Of a DNA stretch of 64,000 nucleotides, positions 48,301 to 54,479 are shown piece after piece. The notes beneath the pieces were generated by a model. That model saw nothing but the letters and a program-made list of their open reading frames with translations, did no database searches and had not been told where the DNA came from. The stretch lies in NCBI GenBank assembly GCA_021292105.1, contig CM037869.1:62001-126000 (forward strand), read 5' to 3'. The translations under genes and the position numbers were made by a program. The DNA comes from Anadara kagoshimensis (taxonomy: Eukaryota; Mollusca; Bivalvia; Arcoida; Arcidae). The stretch's first letter is position 1; each line of letters begins with the position of its first letter.

Positions 48301-51300
48301 AATGGTAAAGGAGAACATGGCTTTACAATCACCATGTCAATATGAAAAAAACCTTAGCAACGGTAAAGGAAAACATGGCTTTACCATCACCATGTCAATA
48401 TGAAAAAAAAACTTAGCAACGGTAAAGGAGAACATGGCTTTACCATCACCATGTCAATATGAAAAAAAACTTAGCAACGGTAAAGGAGAACATGGTTTTA
48501 CCATCACCATGTCAATATGAAAAAAAACCTTAGCAACGGTAAAGGAAAACATGGCTTTACCATCACCATGTCAATATAAAAAAACTTAGCAACGGTAAAG
48601 GAGAACATGGCTTTACCATCACCATGTCAATATGAAAAAAAAACCTTAGCAACGGTAAAGGAAAACATGGCTTTACCATCACCATCTCAATATGAAAAAA
48701 AAAACCTTAGCAACGGTAAAGGAAAACATGGCTTTACCATCACCATCTCAATATGAAAAAAAAAAACCTTAGCAACGGTAAAGGAAAACATGGCTTAACA
48801 ATCACCATGTCAATATGAAAATAAAACTTAGCAACGGTAAAGGAAAACATGGCTTTACTATCACCATGTCAATATGAAAGAAACTTTAACCTCATCAGCA
48901 CATCTGCATACACCATTCAAAATGCTTTGATTAAAAACACAGTTAAATACCAATACGTAAAATAACAGTACGTAAAAATACCAATATTAAAAAAAGTGCG
49001 TAAAAGTAACAGTACATAAAATTAACTCCGTAAAATAACTGTACGTAAAACGAAAGTACGTAAAAATATCAGTACGTAAAATAACAATTTAGTTTTGTGC
49101 TAAATGTGAAACTGTATGACAAAGGCAGTGACTTTATTTTTTGTAGTCAAGTTTTCTTTTTATGCAACACTTATGCCTGCTTCCCCTGCTTACAATGTAT
49201 TTCTATCACGGTAGAGCTTGTTCCCACTATGGGAACTTTGTACAACGAAGCAAGCTGCTAACAACTAAATTGTTGATTCTGATATACTTGACTTTCCATA
49301 TTTCCATGTTCCTTAAGTTCCCAATTTTGACTACACACGTGACGGATGTAGCAAAAACATTCCGGAACACCCTGCTTCATTTCTCACTAGAAGTGCACCT
49401 GTATAACTTAATTTGCCAGCAAGATTGTGATTTGAACACAGAATTGTATTTTTGTTTTTTACTTTAATTAGGGATTGTGGTTTGGAGATGGATTGGTATG
49501 CTTGTTTTTATTTTGCTTTAAGATTGTGATTTGGACATGGATCGTGATTTGGACATGGATTGTAACTTGGATATATATGTATTGTGATTCGGACATAGAT
49601 TTTTTACTTTGCTTTATGATTGTGATTTTGGCATGAACTGGTATGTTTATGTTTGATATTTGGATTGTGATTTAGACATGGATTGTGATTTTGACACGGA
49701 TTGTAATTTGGACATAGATTGTCATTTTGACCCGGATTGACATTTGGAATGGATTGTCATTTTGACCCGGATTGTAATTTAGACATGGATTGTCATTTTG
49801 ACCCGGATTGACATTTGGACATGGATTGTCATTTTCACCCGGATTGTCATTTGGACATAGATTGTCATTTTCACCCGGATTGTCATTTGGACATAGATTG
49901 TCATTTTGACCCGGATTTTCATTTGGACATGGATTGTCATTTTGACCCGGATTGTAATTTGGACATGGATTGTCATTTTGACCCGGATAGACATTTGGAC
50001 ATGGATTGTCATTTTCACCCGGATTGTCATTTGGACATAGATTGTCATTTTGACCCGGATTGTCATTTGGACATGGATTGTCATTTTGACCCGGATTGTA
50101 ATTTGGACATGGATTGTCATTTTGACCCGGATTGCCATTTGGACATGGATTGTCATTTTGACCCGGATTGTCATTTGGACATGGATTGTCATTTTGACCC
50201 GGATTGTCATTTGGACATGGATTGTCATTTTGACCTGGATTGTCATTTGGACATGGATTGTCATTTTGACCTGGATTGTCATTTGGACATGGATTGGTGC
50301 CCTTGTTTTGACTTTTTGTATTAACGTTACCTGTTTCACATCTTGAACCCGAGTAATATGGCGTACATCTACACGTGCCGAAGGTAGTAGAACAAGTTCC
50401 GCCATTTAAACATCCGTCGTTACTATGGTAACACATAGCTGTAATGGTTCAAACATATATATCATATAGTTAATCTGGTTTTTTTCACTTGACTGGCCAA
50501 AAACTCCACTATTTTTAGCTTAAAAGGAATGATTGATAGCTCTTACATCACAAAATGACCTAACCAAATTATAATGATAAAAGAAAGTGGTATTGGACAC
50601 CTGGTCACAGGCTCAAGATTGGCATCATTTCTTTTAAGGATAAAAATGTGTTGTTGTTGTTGGACATAGAATATTTTCAGTTTGAAGTAAAAATTGAAAA
50701 TTTTACAGAGTGTGAACAAAGTCTGGCATTATACTTCCTAATAAAATAATAAAACTAGACAAAATTATTAAATGTGGCTACAATCTCCGAAAAACGAAGT
50801 TTATGTAATAATAAATATGGTATAGTAAATGAAGACTTTGAGAACCTGAAAACAATCAGAACTTACAAATGTTTGTCTGCTTTTTCAGTGTTGAAGCAGG
50901 GGTCATTCTTTTAAAAATTAGGTTAATGTCAAAGGTCAAGGTCATGACTTAAACATTATACTGGTGCTAGTAGTTTATTTTTGAAGAATTTAATTTTGAT
51001 GAGTTGTAAAATGAAGTGATGGTCAAAGGGTGGAGTCATGACCTTATGACCTTATTAACAAAGATTGAATTCAAATAATTTGACTATATGTACAATTACT
51101 GACATGAGTTCTAATATATGATATTTTTTAAAAATATTGTTCAAAATACCGCCACAGATGAAGGTCATGATCCATGGTTTTGGCAATTGTGTTTTTTATC
51201 AACACAACTTGGCTATTTGAAAATATTTCATTTTATTTTAACAGTTGACATCTGTTAATACTTTCTAGACATTATTTAAGTATATTTAGTCCATTTCGGA

Positions 51301-52600
51301 AATCATTTATATATTCAGACACATGAGTAGTTTGTCGTGTGTGTTTCTGTCATGATGAGCGATACAAGGCATCCTACCTCTAAGGGTTTCGCAATAACTT
51401 CCTTTGAACTCTAGAGGACACATGCACATTTTGACGAACGGTAAGCATTTTCCACCATTTAAACATTCATCATTGTTATCACATGATCCTTTACACACTA
51501 CAAAATAAATGTATACAAAAACGGTCATTTTTAAACGTAGAACATGATGCCCAATATCTTCAGGCGTACGAAATGAAAGTCACGGAAACTTACAATAAAT
51601 GAGGCCCCGTGTCACGGTAGGCTTGGCACGAAAAAGAACCCTGCTGAATAATGCCATCAGCGCAACGCACAACACAGGAAATAATTTATGCACCTTCGCC
51701 TACAGCTGGCGACGTCTCGATATAAGTGAAATATTCTTGACTGCGACGTTAAACACCATTACTCAACTCACTTCTTTAAGCGTATAAAAAATAAATTACG
51801 ATTTCAAACTTCAAGTCAACACTTACAATTACACTACCACATTGGGTAGCACATTTACCTTAGTAAATCTTATATAACATTTATTAGTGTACTACTGCTC
51901 AGAACCACTCCGTCTAACCTGTGGTTTATTATAAGGTGGTTTATTATATAGCTATACAGCTTCATTATGTTTTGTAATGATTTTTACTTCTGTACTTATA
52001 TATATATATGTTAAGGGCAGTCTAGTCAATTGATGTGTAATAAGATGAAGTTGACTGTATTGAAGATTTGGTAGACGTACATCTCCAATCAAACAAGAGA
52101 TGGTAAGCTATTTAGATATAGATCTGATCCGTCTAAAGAAGACAATTGGTTATTTGGTTTACAATATTGGTTATTGTCCTGGTCCATAGAAACAACATCG
52201 ATATATTGCAATCACACAGCATCGATATATTGCAATCACAAACTTCTACCAATGACTTATACACGCATGACCCTAGTGTTATGTTGTATCTCTCGTGTAT
52301 CTCTAAATCTATCACTACAGAGAGAGAGAGAGAGAGATCATGCCTATTTCCTTATATGCAAGATCTAACACCTTCGTAGTGACACTTTTAAGTAAATGGG
52401 AAAAAACCTTTTACAAGACTCTATGACCCCTTACACTTATTGGGGGCGACTTCAACAGCCAAACAAATCTTACCGTTAACAGAAATTTTGCTAACCTTCA
52501 AACCTAGCTTCAACGGCCAAACTAACCATCAGTAAAAAATCTTACCTGCGATGTAAATTCCAACATAAATTAGATATGTAAAGCCGTAAAGTCCTTTCAT
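24197..52600 (-). CDS. multi-EGF single-pass transmembrane protein with Ser/Thr microexon linkers (gene span)
   Basis: Twenty coding exons are recognised on the minus strand, all with GT-AG junctions. In order: signal peptide, EGF1-4, a 10-residue linker, EGF5-8, two linkers (6 and 8 residues), EGF9, a 7-residue linker, EGF10-12, two linkers (7 and 10 residues), transmembrane exon. All junctions are phase 1. The protein would be about 560 residues, type I, with its EGF modules outside the cell; adhesion or receptor/ligand roles are typical of such proteins, but no specific family is recognised. The EGF modules lack the D-x-D/N-E start of calcium-binding EGF. EGF3, EGF9 and EGF12 are one base short and EGF10 lacks two cysteines, so the copy may be damaged or contain base errors. 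Introns hold about 11 kb of tandem arrays. Confidence 0.75.
24503..24532 (-). CDS. EGF gene, 30-nt microexon
   Basis: Acceptor CTCTAG, donor CTACAG|GTAAAT. It encodes VISDFERKAT in phase 1-1. A nearer acceptor (CATCAG) would give 23 nt and break the frame, so the outer one is preferred. Confidence 0.5.
24600..25566. mobile_element. intron with an RT-element tail fragment
   Basis: From about 25145 to 25560 the plus strand carries GAGCAAGCTGCCTACCAATA, GATGTCTCTGTGTCCAGGAT and TGAACAGGAGGTGCTTACC, all parts of the same dispersed tail. Non-functional. Confidence 0.6.
25567..25587 (-). CDS. EGF gene, 21-nt microexon
   Basis: Acceptor TATTTTGCAG, donor CCTG|GTAAGT. It encodes GQIHTQP in phase 1-1, a short linker between EGF12 and the membrane. 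Confidence 0.55.
26161..26276 (-). CDS. EGF gene, EGF12 exon, one base short
   Basis: Acceptor CATGTATAG, donor GACG|GTAAGG. It reads KQCHPTAEPCQNKGSCELKD, then GKYICNCQ. The expected continuation, KGYTGVFCED, appears only in the next frame. The exon is 116 nt where 117 would keep phase 1-1. The shortfall lies in the A-run after the fifth cysteine. All six cysteines are present across the two frames. Confidence 0.75.
26280..27978. other. intron, no exon recognised
   Basis: AT-rich. The 91-codon plus-strand ORF at 26783-27058 is lysine-rich and matches nothing known to me. Short CA-rich words occur at 27756-27850. Confidence 0.45.
27979..28086 (-). CDS. EGF gene, EGF11 exon
   Basis: 108 nt, phase 1-1, acceptor TATTGTCAG, donor GACAG|GTAATA. 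It encodes ACDNIKEVCENGGTCNRNRC, then SCPKLYTGDRCQT. All six cysteines and the NGGTC core are present. Confidence 0.9.
28793..28894 (-). CDS. EGF gene, EGF10 exon, degenerate
   Basis: 102 nt, in frame, acceptor AGATACAG, donor TGTG|GTGAGT. It reads KCGNKLCQNGAKCKDYINII, then YVFMANGYTGTLC. Cysteines 1-3 and 6 are present; the C-x-C pair (4 and 5) is replaced by F-M. A neighbouring frame shows TGT-TTA-TG at that place, which suggests small deletions that cancel out. The module would fold poorly as a standard EGF. Confidence 0.75.
29459..29479 (-). CDS. EGF gene, 21-nt microexon
   Basis: Acceptor TATTTTTACAG, donor AAATA|GTAAGT. It encodes VSKTSTN in phase 1-1, a Ser/Thr linker like the other microexons. 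Confidence 0.55.
29800..29990 (+). mobile_element. RT-element tail fragment
   Basis: GTAGCTAGATAAACGGGAGG, TGCTTACCATTCTGG and GATTGGTATGTTTGG match the dispersed tail. Non-functional. Confidence 0.5.
30235..30341 (-). CDS. EGF gene, EGF9 exon, one base short
   Basis: Acceptor TTGGTTACAG, donor TAAAA|GTAAGC. It reads ETCLEHTCYNGGTCKHFLN, then FHSFC. The rest of the module, CKPGFSGPHCK, is in the next frame. The exon is 107 nt where 108 would be phase 1-1. The shortfall lies between cysteines 4 and 5. If translated as written the frame runs on into the intron. Confidence 0.75.
30715..30840 (+). mobile_element. SINE body fragment
   Basis: CTGCCGAAGTTAGGTGGTTT, CATCGGGCACTACT and CCTCGATATAAGAG match the body of the tRNA-derived SINE at 21.1 kb. 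The head is missing. Confidence 0.55.
31529..31552 (-). CDS. EGF gene, 24-nt microexon
   Basis: Acceptor TATCTTCAG, donor CACCAC|GTATGT. It encodes VTTTTLAP in phase 1-1. Four threonines in a row suggest an O-glycosylated linker. Confidence 0.5.
31674..31950. mobile_element. fold-back element with arms of about 100 bp
   Basis: The left arm (31674-31780: TTAGCTTAGCTCTTTC, GTTTACTGTTGTGG, GGCTGTGTTGATTTCTAATT) is repeated inverted at 31846-31950. The spacer holds an inverted scrap of the RT-element tail (GCTTCGTTGTGTAAAG). The RT tail resumes on the right at about 31957, so the fold-back lies inside that repeat. Confidence 0.7.
31951..32260 (+). mobile_element. RT-element tail fragment
   Basis: GAGGCCATCATCACAATAAT, GGATATATTTGACCTCCC and GTGGTGGGTGTGGCTGAC fit the dispersed tail. 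Non-functional. Confidence 0.55.
32421..32438 (-). CDS. EGF gene, 18-nt microexon
   Basis: Acceptor TTGTTCTAG, donor GAACA|GTAAGT. It encodes VSKDSN (or ISKDSN, depending on the base before it) in phase 1-1. At six codons it is the shortest linker exon found here. Confidence 0.45.
32994..33450. repeat. minisatellite, period about 38-50 bp, about 10 copies
   Basis: Units carry TGGATTGTGATTCGGACATG and end in variable T-runs. The unit is the end of the dispersed RT-element tail (GGATTGTGATTTGGACATGG), amplified in place. Confidence 0.9.
33496..33600 (-). CDS. EGF gene, EGF8 exon
   Basis: 105 nt, phase 1-1, acceptor TTTGTTCCAG, donor GAAACAA|GTAAAT. It encodes AKPCNDVEVICKNGGTCRGG, then LCNCPSGYEGTFCET. 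Six cysteines. It is the duplicate of the exon at 35179 and differs mainly at T/I and PS/VH. Confidence 0.9.
34810..35130. repeat. minisatellite, second copy, about 7 units
   Basis: Same unit as 32994-33450, carried along by the duplication and since diverged in copy number. Confidence 0.9.
35179..35283 (-). CDS. EGF gene, EGF7 exon
   Basis: 105 nt, phase 1-1, acceptor TTTGTTCCAG, donor GAAACAA|GTAAAC. It encodes AKPCNDVEVICKNGGICRGG, then LCNCVHGYEGTFCET, with six cysteines. Sister exon of 33496-33600. Confidence 0.9.
36703..36847. mobile_element. palindromic fold-back element
   Basis: The left arm TTTATTGCCTTTGAGTGAGG, GAGATATGA, TTCTTCACCC, AACAAGTCA is mirrored on the right as TGACTTGTTAAGGGTGAAGA, TCATATCTCCCTC, AAGCAATAAATTG. 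The arms are about 70 bp and meet at about 36765-36780 in a GAGGACGAAGCC centre. No ORF. The site could be prone to cruciform formation. Confidence 0.75.
37145..37480 (+). mobile_element. RT-element tail, plus orientation
   Basis: ATATATTTGACGTCCCATAG, TAGCTAAACAGGAGGTAC and CCTGGTGGAAGTGCTCGTG match the tail. It meets an inverted copy at about 37480 (..GAATTAGTAT then CAAAAACAAACATACT..). Non-functional. Confidence 0.7.
37480..38400 (-). mobile_element. retroelement with reverse-transcriptase domain, possibly Penelope-like; 5'-truncated fossil
   Basis: The best copy of the dispersed family. The frame at 37803-38396 holds reverse-transcriptase motifs in order: IGIPMGTNCAPLLADLFLY, YRYIDDVLSL (the Y-x-D-D site), YPSELEIKDTTD, SASYLDLYLKYD and KLYDKRDDFNFSIVNFPFL. 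The non-coding tail follows (37480-37800). The copy is truncated at its 5' end and broken, so it is a fossil. Penelope-like is my best guess from motif style; no GIY-YIG endonuclease is present to confirm it. It is inserted in the intron just below EGF6. Confidence 0.7.
38422..38526 (-). CDS. EGF gene, EGF6 exon
   Basis: 105 nt, phase 1-1, acceptor TTATTATATAG, donor GACAC|GTAAGT. It encodes DRCKNDDPCLHGGVCQFILG, then TCKCSTHYTGRRCET. Six cysteines. The RT-element insertion begins about 25 bp past its donor. Confidence 0.9.
39112..39412 (+). repeat. dispersed repeat
   Basis: GCCCGCCTACCAAAGAG..AAGGGGATATTAATTTCG, then TCATGAAACTTGGTACAAAG and GGAGTTATTGGCCTTTCAA. The order is typical of a non-coding bivalve repeat that often leaves short ORFs, as here. 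Confidence 0.5.
39445..39552 (-). CDS. EGF gene, EGF5 exon
   Basis: 108 nt, phase 1-1, acceptor TACTTTCAG, donor CTTCAG|GTAACA. It encodes GPSSGCQNGCKNDGFCVLNK, then CFCHPDFTGDTCEIPS. Six cysteines, with an unusually short C1-C2 spacing (C-Q-N-G-C). Confidence 0.85.
39951..40747. mobile_element. pogo-type non-autonomous element with TA target duplication
   Basis: The ends are CAGTAAAACCTCTCTAAACC (39951) and GGGGAGGTTTCACTG (ending 40747), flanked by TA on both sides. The GTCCGGTTTAGAGAGG terminal motif is repeated inside near both ends (39978-40033 and 40548-40740). There is no transposase ORF; the minus-strand ORF at 40555-40944 is spurious. Confidence 0.85.
40790..40985 (-). mobile_element. 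RT-element tail fragment
   Basis: CATCAAAAACAAACATGCCA, GTGAACTTCCACCAG and GTAAGCATCTCCTGTTTAG match the dispersed tail in reverse. The 30-bp array begins right after it. Confidence 0.6.
40989..42064. repeat. 30-bp minisatellite, about 36 copies
   Basis: The unit contains GTTAGGAACAG, TTATATACTTG and TCCAGAAT. Most units are identical; a few have single-base indels. Because the period is 30, ORFs of about 100 codons open in plus frames; these are artefacts. The array ends 26 bp from the 30-nt microexon donor. Confidence 0.95.
42090..42119 (-). CDS. EGF gene, 30-nt microexon
   Basis: Acceptor TATTTCAG, donor CTCTCA|GTAAGT. It encodes DTLSSTTTTL in phase 1-1: seven of ten residues are Ser/Thr, as in mucin-like linkers. 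Confidence 0.6.
42183..42247. repeat. (CA)n microsatellite
   Basis: A CA run of about 30 units with one break, starting ACACACAAACACACCAAC. Confidence 0.95.
43106..43207 (-). CDS. EGF gene, EGF4 exon
   Basis: 102 nt, phase 1-1, acceptor AATTTACAG, donor AATTG|GTAGGT. It encodes TQCDHNNICQNGGTCENGIC, then TCIPGYNGTFCEI. Six cysteines, 34 codons. Its 3' end (TTTTGTGAAATTG|GTAGGT) is close to that of EGF3. Confidence 0.9.
43420..43930. repeat. dispersed repeat with GT microsatellite
   Basis: CCCCGCCAACTGTTGAAGGG, a GT run at 43471-43488, then two copies of a motif around GGCCATT..CTTATTTATGTACC. Non-coding. Confidence 0.5.
43961..46348. repeat. composite tandem array made of an EGF exon end and its splice donor
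   Basis: About 2.4 kb of mixed units: CCTATCTCACAAAATGTAC, CAACTAATATATATTACC and CCTATCTCATACC. Read in gene sense, one core is TACATTTTGTGAGATAG|GTA. These are the same bases that end the EGF3 exon (46349-46368) and start its intron. The array begins exactly at that donor. Higher-order blocks of about 300-400 bp repeat. Confidence 0.9.
46349..46452 (-). CDS. EGF gene, EGF3 exon, one base short
   Basis: Acceptor ATTTTACAG, donor GATAG|GTATGT. It reads NKCNDNSVLCKNDGACSNGE, then CNC. The rest, DGFNGTFCEI, is in the next frame. The exon is 104 nt where 105 would keep phase 1-1. The shortfall lies just after the fifth cysteine. Its last 20 nt are the terminal unit of the adjoining array. Confidence 0.75.
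46540..48890. repeat. 58-bp minisatellite, about 40 copies
   Basis: The unit contains ACATGGCTTTACCATCACC, ATGTCAATATG, an A-run of variable length, and CCTTAGCAACGGTAAAGG. Variation is mostly in the A-run (56-60 bp). It lies upstream of EGF3 in the gene's intron. Confidence 0.95.
48940..49090. repeat. short AGTACGTAAAAT repeats
   Basis: About ten loose copies of CAGTACGTAAAATAAC and relatives. Confidence 0.7.
49120..49662 (+). mobile_element. RT-element tail leading into a minisatellite
   Basis: GCTTCCCCTGCTTACAATG, CGGTAGAGCTTGTTCCCAC, CTTTGTACAACGAAGCAAGC and GTGACGGATGTAGC match the tail; its last motif, GGATTGTGATTTGGACATGG, then repeats and grades into the 36-bp array. Non-functional. 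Confidence 0.7.
49663..50298. repeat. 36-bp minisatellite, about 17 copies, open in all useful frames
   Basis: The unit is GGATTGTCATTTGGACATGG plus ATTGTCATTTTGACCC. In gene sense it reads DNPCPNDNPGQN. The frame is continuous with the EGF2 exon through its donor, giving a 254-codon ORF ending at 49672. Open frames on the other strand and in a second minus frame follow from the 36-bp period. Confidence 0.9.
50331..50438 (-). CDS. EGF gene, EGF2 exon
   Basis: 108 nt, phase 1-1, acceptor CATTACAG, donor AACAG|GTAACG. It encodes MCYHSNDGCLNGGTCSTTFG, then TCRCTPYYSGSRCET. Six cysteines. If the donor is not used, translation continues into the 12-residue repeat next to it. Confidence 0.9.
50460..51377. 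other. intron, no exon recognised
   Basis: Contains scraps of the 'gaccttga' dispersed repeat (AGGTCAAGGTCATGACTT near 50933). Nothing else supported. Confidence 0.45.
51378..51497 (-). CDS. EGF gene, EGF1 exon
   Basis: 120 nt, phase 1-1, acceptor TATTTTGTAG, donor TAGAG|GTAGGA. It encodes CKGSCDNNDECLNGGKCLPF, then VKMCMCPLEFKGSYCETLR. The six EGF cysteines are present, plus an extra cysteine (C-K-G-S) directly after the signal peptide. Confidence 0.9.
51599..51775 (+). mobile_element. SINE with GAGGCCCCGTGTCACGG head
   Basis: The head GAGGCCCCGTGTCACGGTAG and CTTGGCACGAAAAAGAACCC, the middle CACCTTCGCCTACAGCTGG and the tail TCTCGATATAAGTGAAATAT and GCGACGTTAAACACC form a SINE family I know as common in molluscs. 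It lies antisense in the intron between the signal-peptide exon and EGF1. Confidence 0.8.
52319..52336. repeat. short (AG)n run
   Basis: Nine AG units. Confidence 0.9.
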
Positions 52601-52629
52601 TTTATAGTGCCTCACTTTCTACATCAAAT
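52546..52629 (-). CDS. EGF gene, start-codon exon with signal peptide
   Basis: The ATG is at 52600-52598. The exon encodes MKGLYGFTYLIYVGIYIA, a hydrophobic signal sequence with one lysine near the start, and leaves phase 1 at TCGCAG|GTAAGA (52546/52545). Upstream, a TTTTCAG at 52636-52630 looks like an acceptor, so the exon probably begins at 52629 with 29 nt of 5' UTR. The phase fits EGF1. Confidence 0.75.
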
Positions 52630-52839
52630 CTGAAAAATATATGAAACTTTTTTTATTTTAAATTTATTAATTACATTATGTATTTATTTATTTATCTACA
52701 GTTATCATGTATTGAATATATATATTTTGCCTCAACCTTTGTACTGGACAGTCTAACATACATGTATCACATGTGATAAATGACTATAATAATATTTTTT
52801 ACAAATAAAAAAAATAAAGCAGAGGCACAATAAGCCTGA

Positions 52840-54150
52840 TATGATCACCTGATAAATAATGATAAATAATGACTACCTGATAAATAATGATAAATAATAA
52901 CTTCCTGATATGCTCACCTGATAAATAATGATAAATAATGACTACCTGATATGATCACCTGATAAATAATGATAAATAATGACTACCTGATATGATCACC
53001 TGATAAATAATGATAAATAATGACTACCTGATATACTCACCTAATAAATAATGATAAATAATGACTACCTGATATGCTCACCTGATAAATAATGATAAAT
53101 AATGACTACCTGGTATACTCACCTAATAAATAATGATAAATAATGACTACCTGATATGCTCACCTGATAAATAATGATAAATAATAACTTCCTGATATGC
53201 TCACCTGATAAATAATGATAAATAATGACTACCTGATATGATCACCTGATAAATAATGATAAATAATGACTACCTGATATGCTCACCTGATAAATAATGA
53301 TAAATAATAACTTCCTGATATGCTCACCTGATAAATAATGATAAATAATGACTACCTGATATGATCACCTGATAAATAATGATAAATAATGACTACCTGA
53401 TATGATCACCTGATAAATAATGATAAATAATGACTACCTGATATACTCACCTAATAAATAATGATAAATAATGACTACCTGATATGATCATCTGATAAAT
53501 AATGATAAATAATGACTACCTGATATGATCACCTGATAAATAATGATAAATAATGACTACCTGATATACTCACCTAATAAATAATGATAAATAATGACTA
53601 CCTGATATGCTCACCTGATAAATAATGATAAATAATGACTACCTGATATGCTCACCTGAATAAATAAGATAAATAATGACTACCTGATATACTCACCTAA
53701 TAAATAATGATAAATAATGACTACCTGATATGATCACCTAATAAATAATGATAAATAATGGCTACCTGATATGATCACCTGATAAATAATGATAAATAAT
53801 GACTACCTGATATGCTCACCTGATAAATAATGATAAATAATGACTACCTGATATGCTCACCTGATAAATAATGATAAATAATGGCTACCTGATATGATCA
53901 CCTGATAAATAATGATAAATAATGACTACCTGATATGCTCACCTGATAAATAATGATAAATAATGACTACCTGATATGCTCACCTGATAAATAATGATAA
54001 ATAATGACTACCTGATATGCTCACCTGATAAATAATGATAAATAATGACTACCTGATATGATCACCTGATAAATAATGATAAATAATGACTACCTGATAT
54101 GATCACCTGATAAATAATGATAAATAATGATAAATAATAACTACCTGAAA
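52840..54150. repeat. 41-bp minisatellite carrying splice-donor-like motifs, about 32 copies
   Basis: The unit is ACTACCTGATATGCTCACC plus TGATAAATAATGATAAATAATG. In gene sense each unit has ATCAG|GTGAGCAT or TTAG|GTGAGTAT, close to the ideal 5' splice site, and a second ATCAG|GTAGTC. It lies in the proposed first intron. Confidence 0.95.
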
Positions 54151-54249
54151 TATTTTGAGAAAAACATTAAAACTGAAACCAAAATGTTAAAATCTCTATA
54201 TAGAGTCATTTTTATTTTCAGATAATTAACCATTTCAGAATTGTTTGTT

Positions 54250-54400
54250 ATATGTGATTTTAACCTTTGAACCCATGACCTTCATATATCTACAATCTTC
54301 TTATATACATGCTTTTACAAAAAATTAAAGTTTTCAAGATAATTAAACATGTAAGTATTCTTTCTCATCAGTTACCTTGACCTTTGAAGCTGTTGAAATA
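54250..54400. repeat. fragment of the 'gaccttga' dispersed element
   Basis: ATACATGCTTTTACAAAAAA, AAAGTTTTCAAGATAATTAA and TTACCTTGACCTTTGAAGC match the internal repeats of the element at 10.2-12.1 kb. Confidence 0.6.
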
Positions 54401-54479
54401 AATTCCACGTGGGAAGTGAACTTATCGATTCATTCAATTTTGTATGAAATATGGACATTTCAATATTTTGAGACTGCAC

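Noticed and set aside
43961-48890. CRISPR-like appearance of regular repeats
   Set aside because: Units abut directly with no unique spacers, and the setting is an animal intron.
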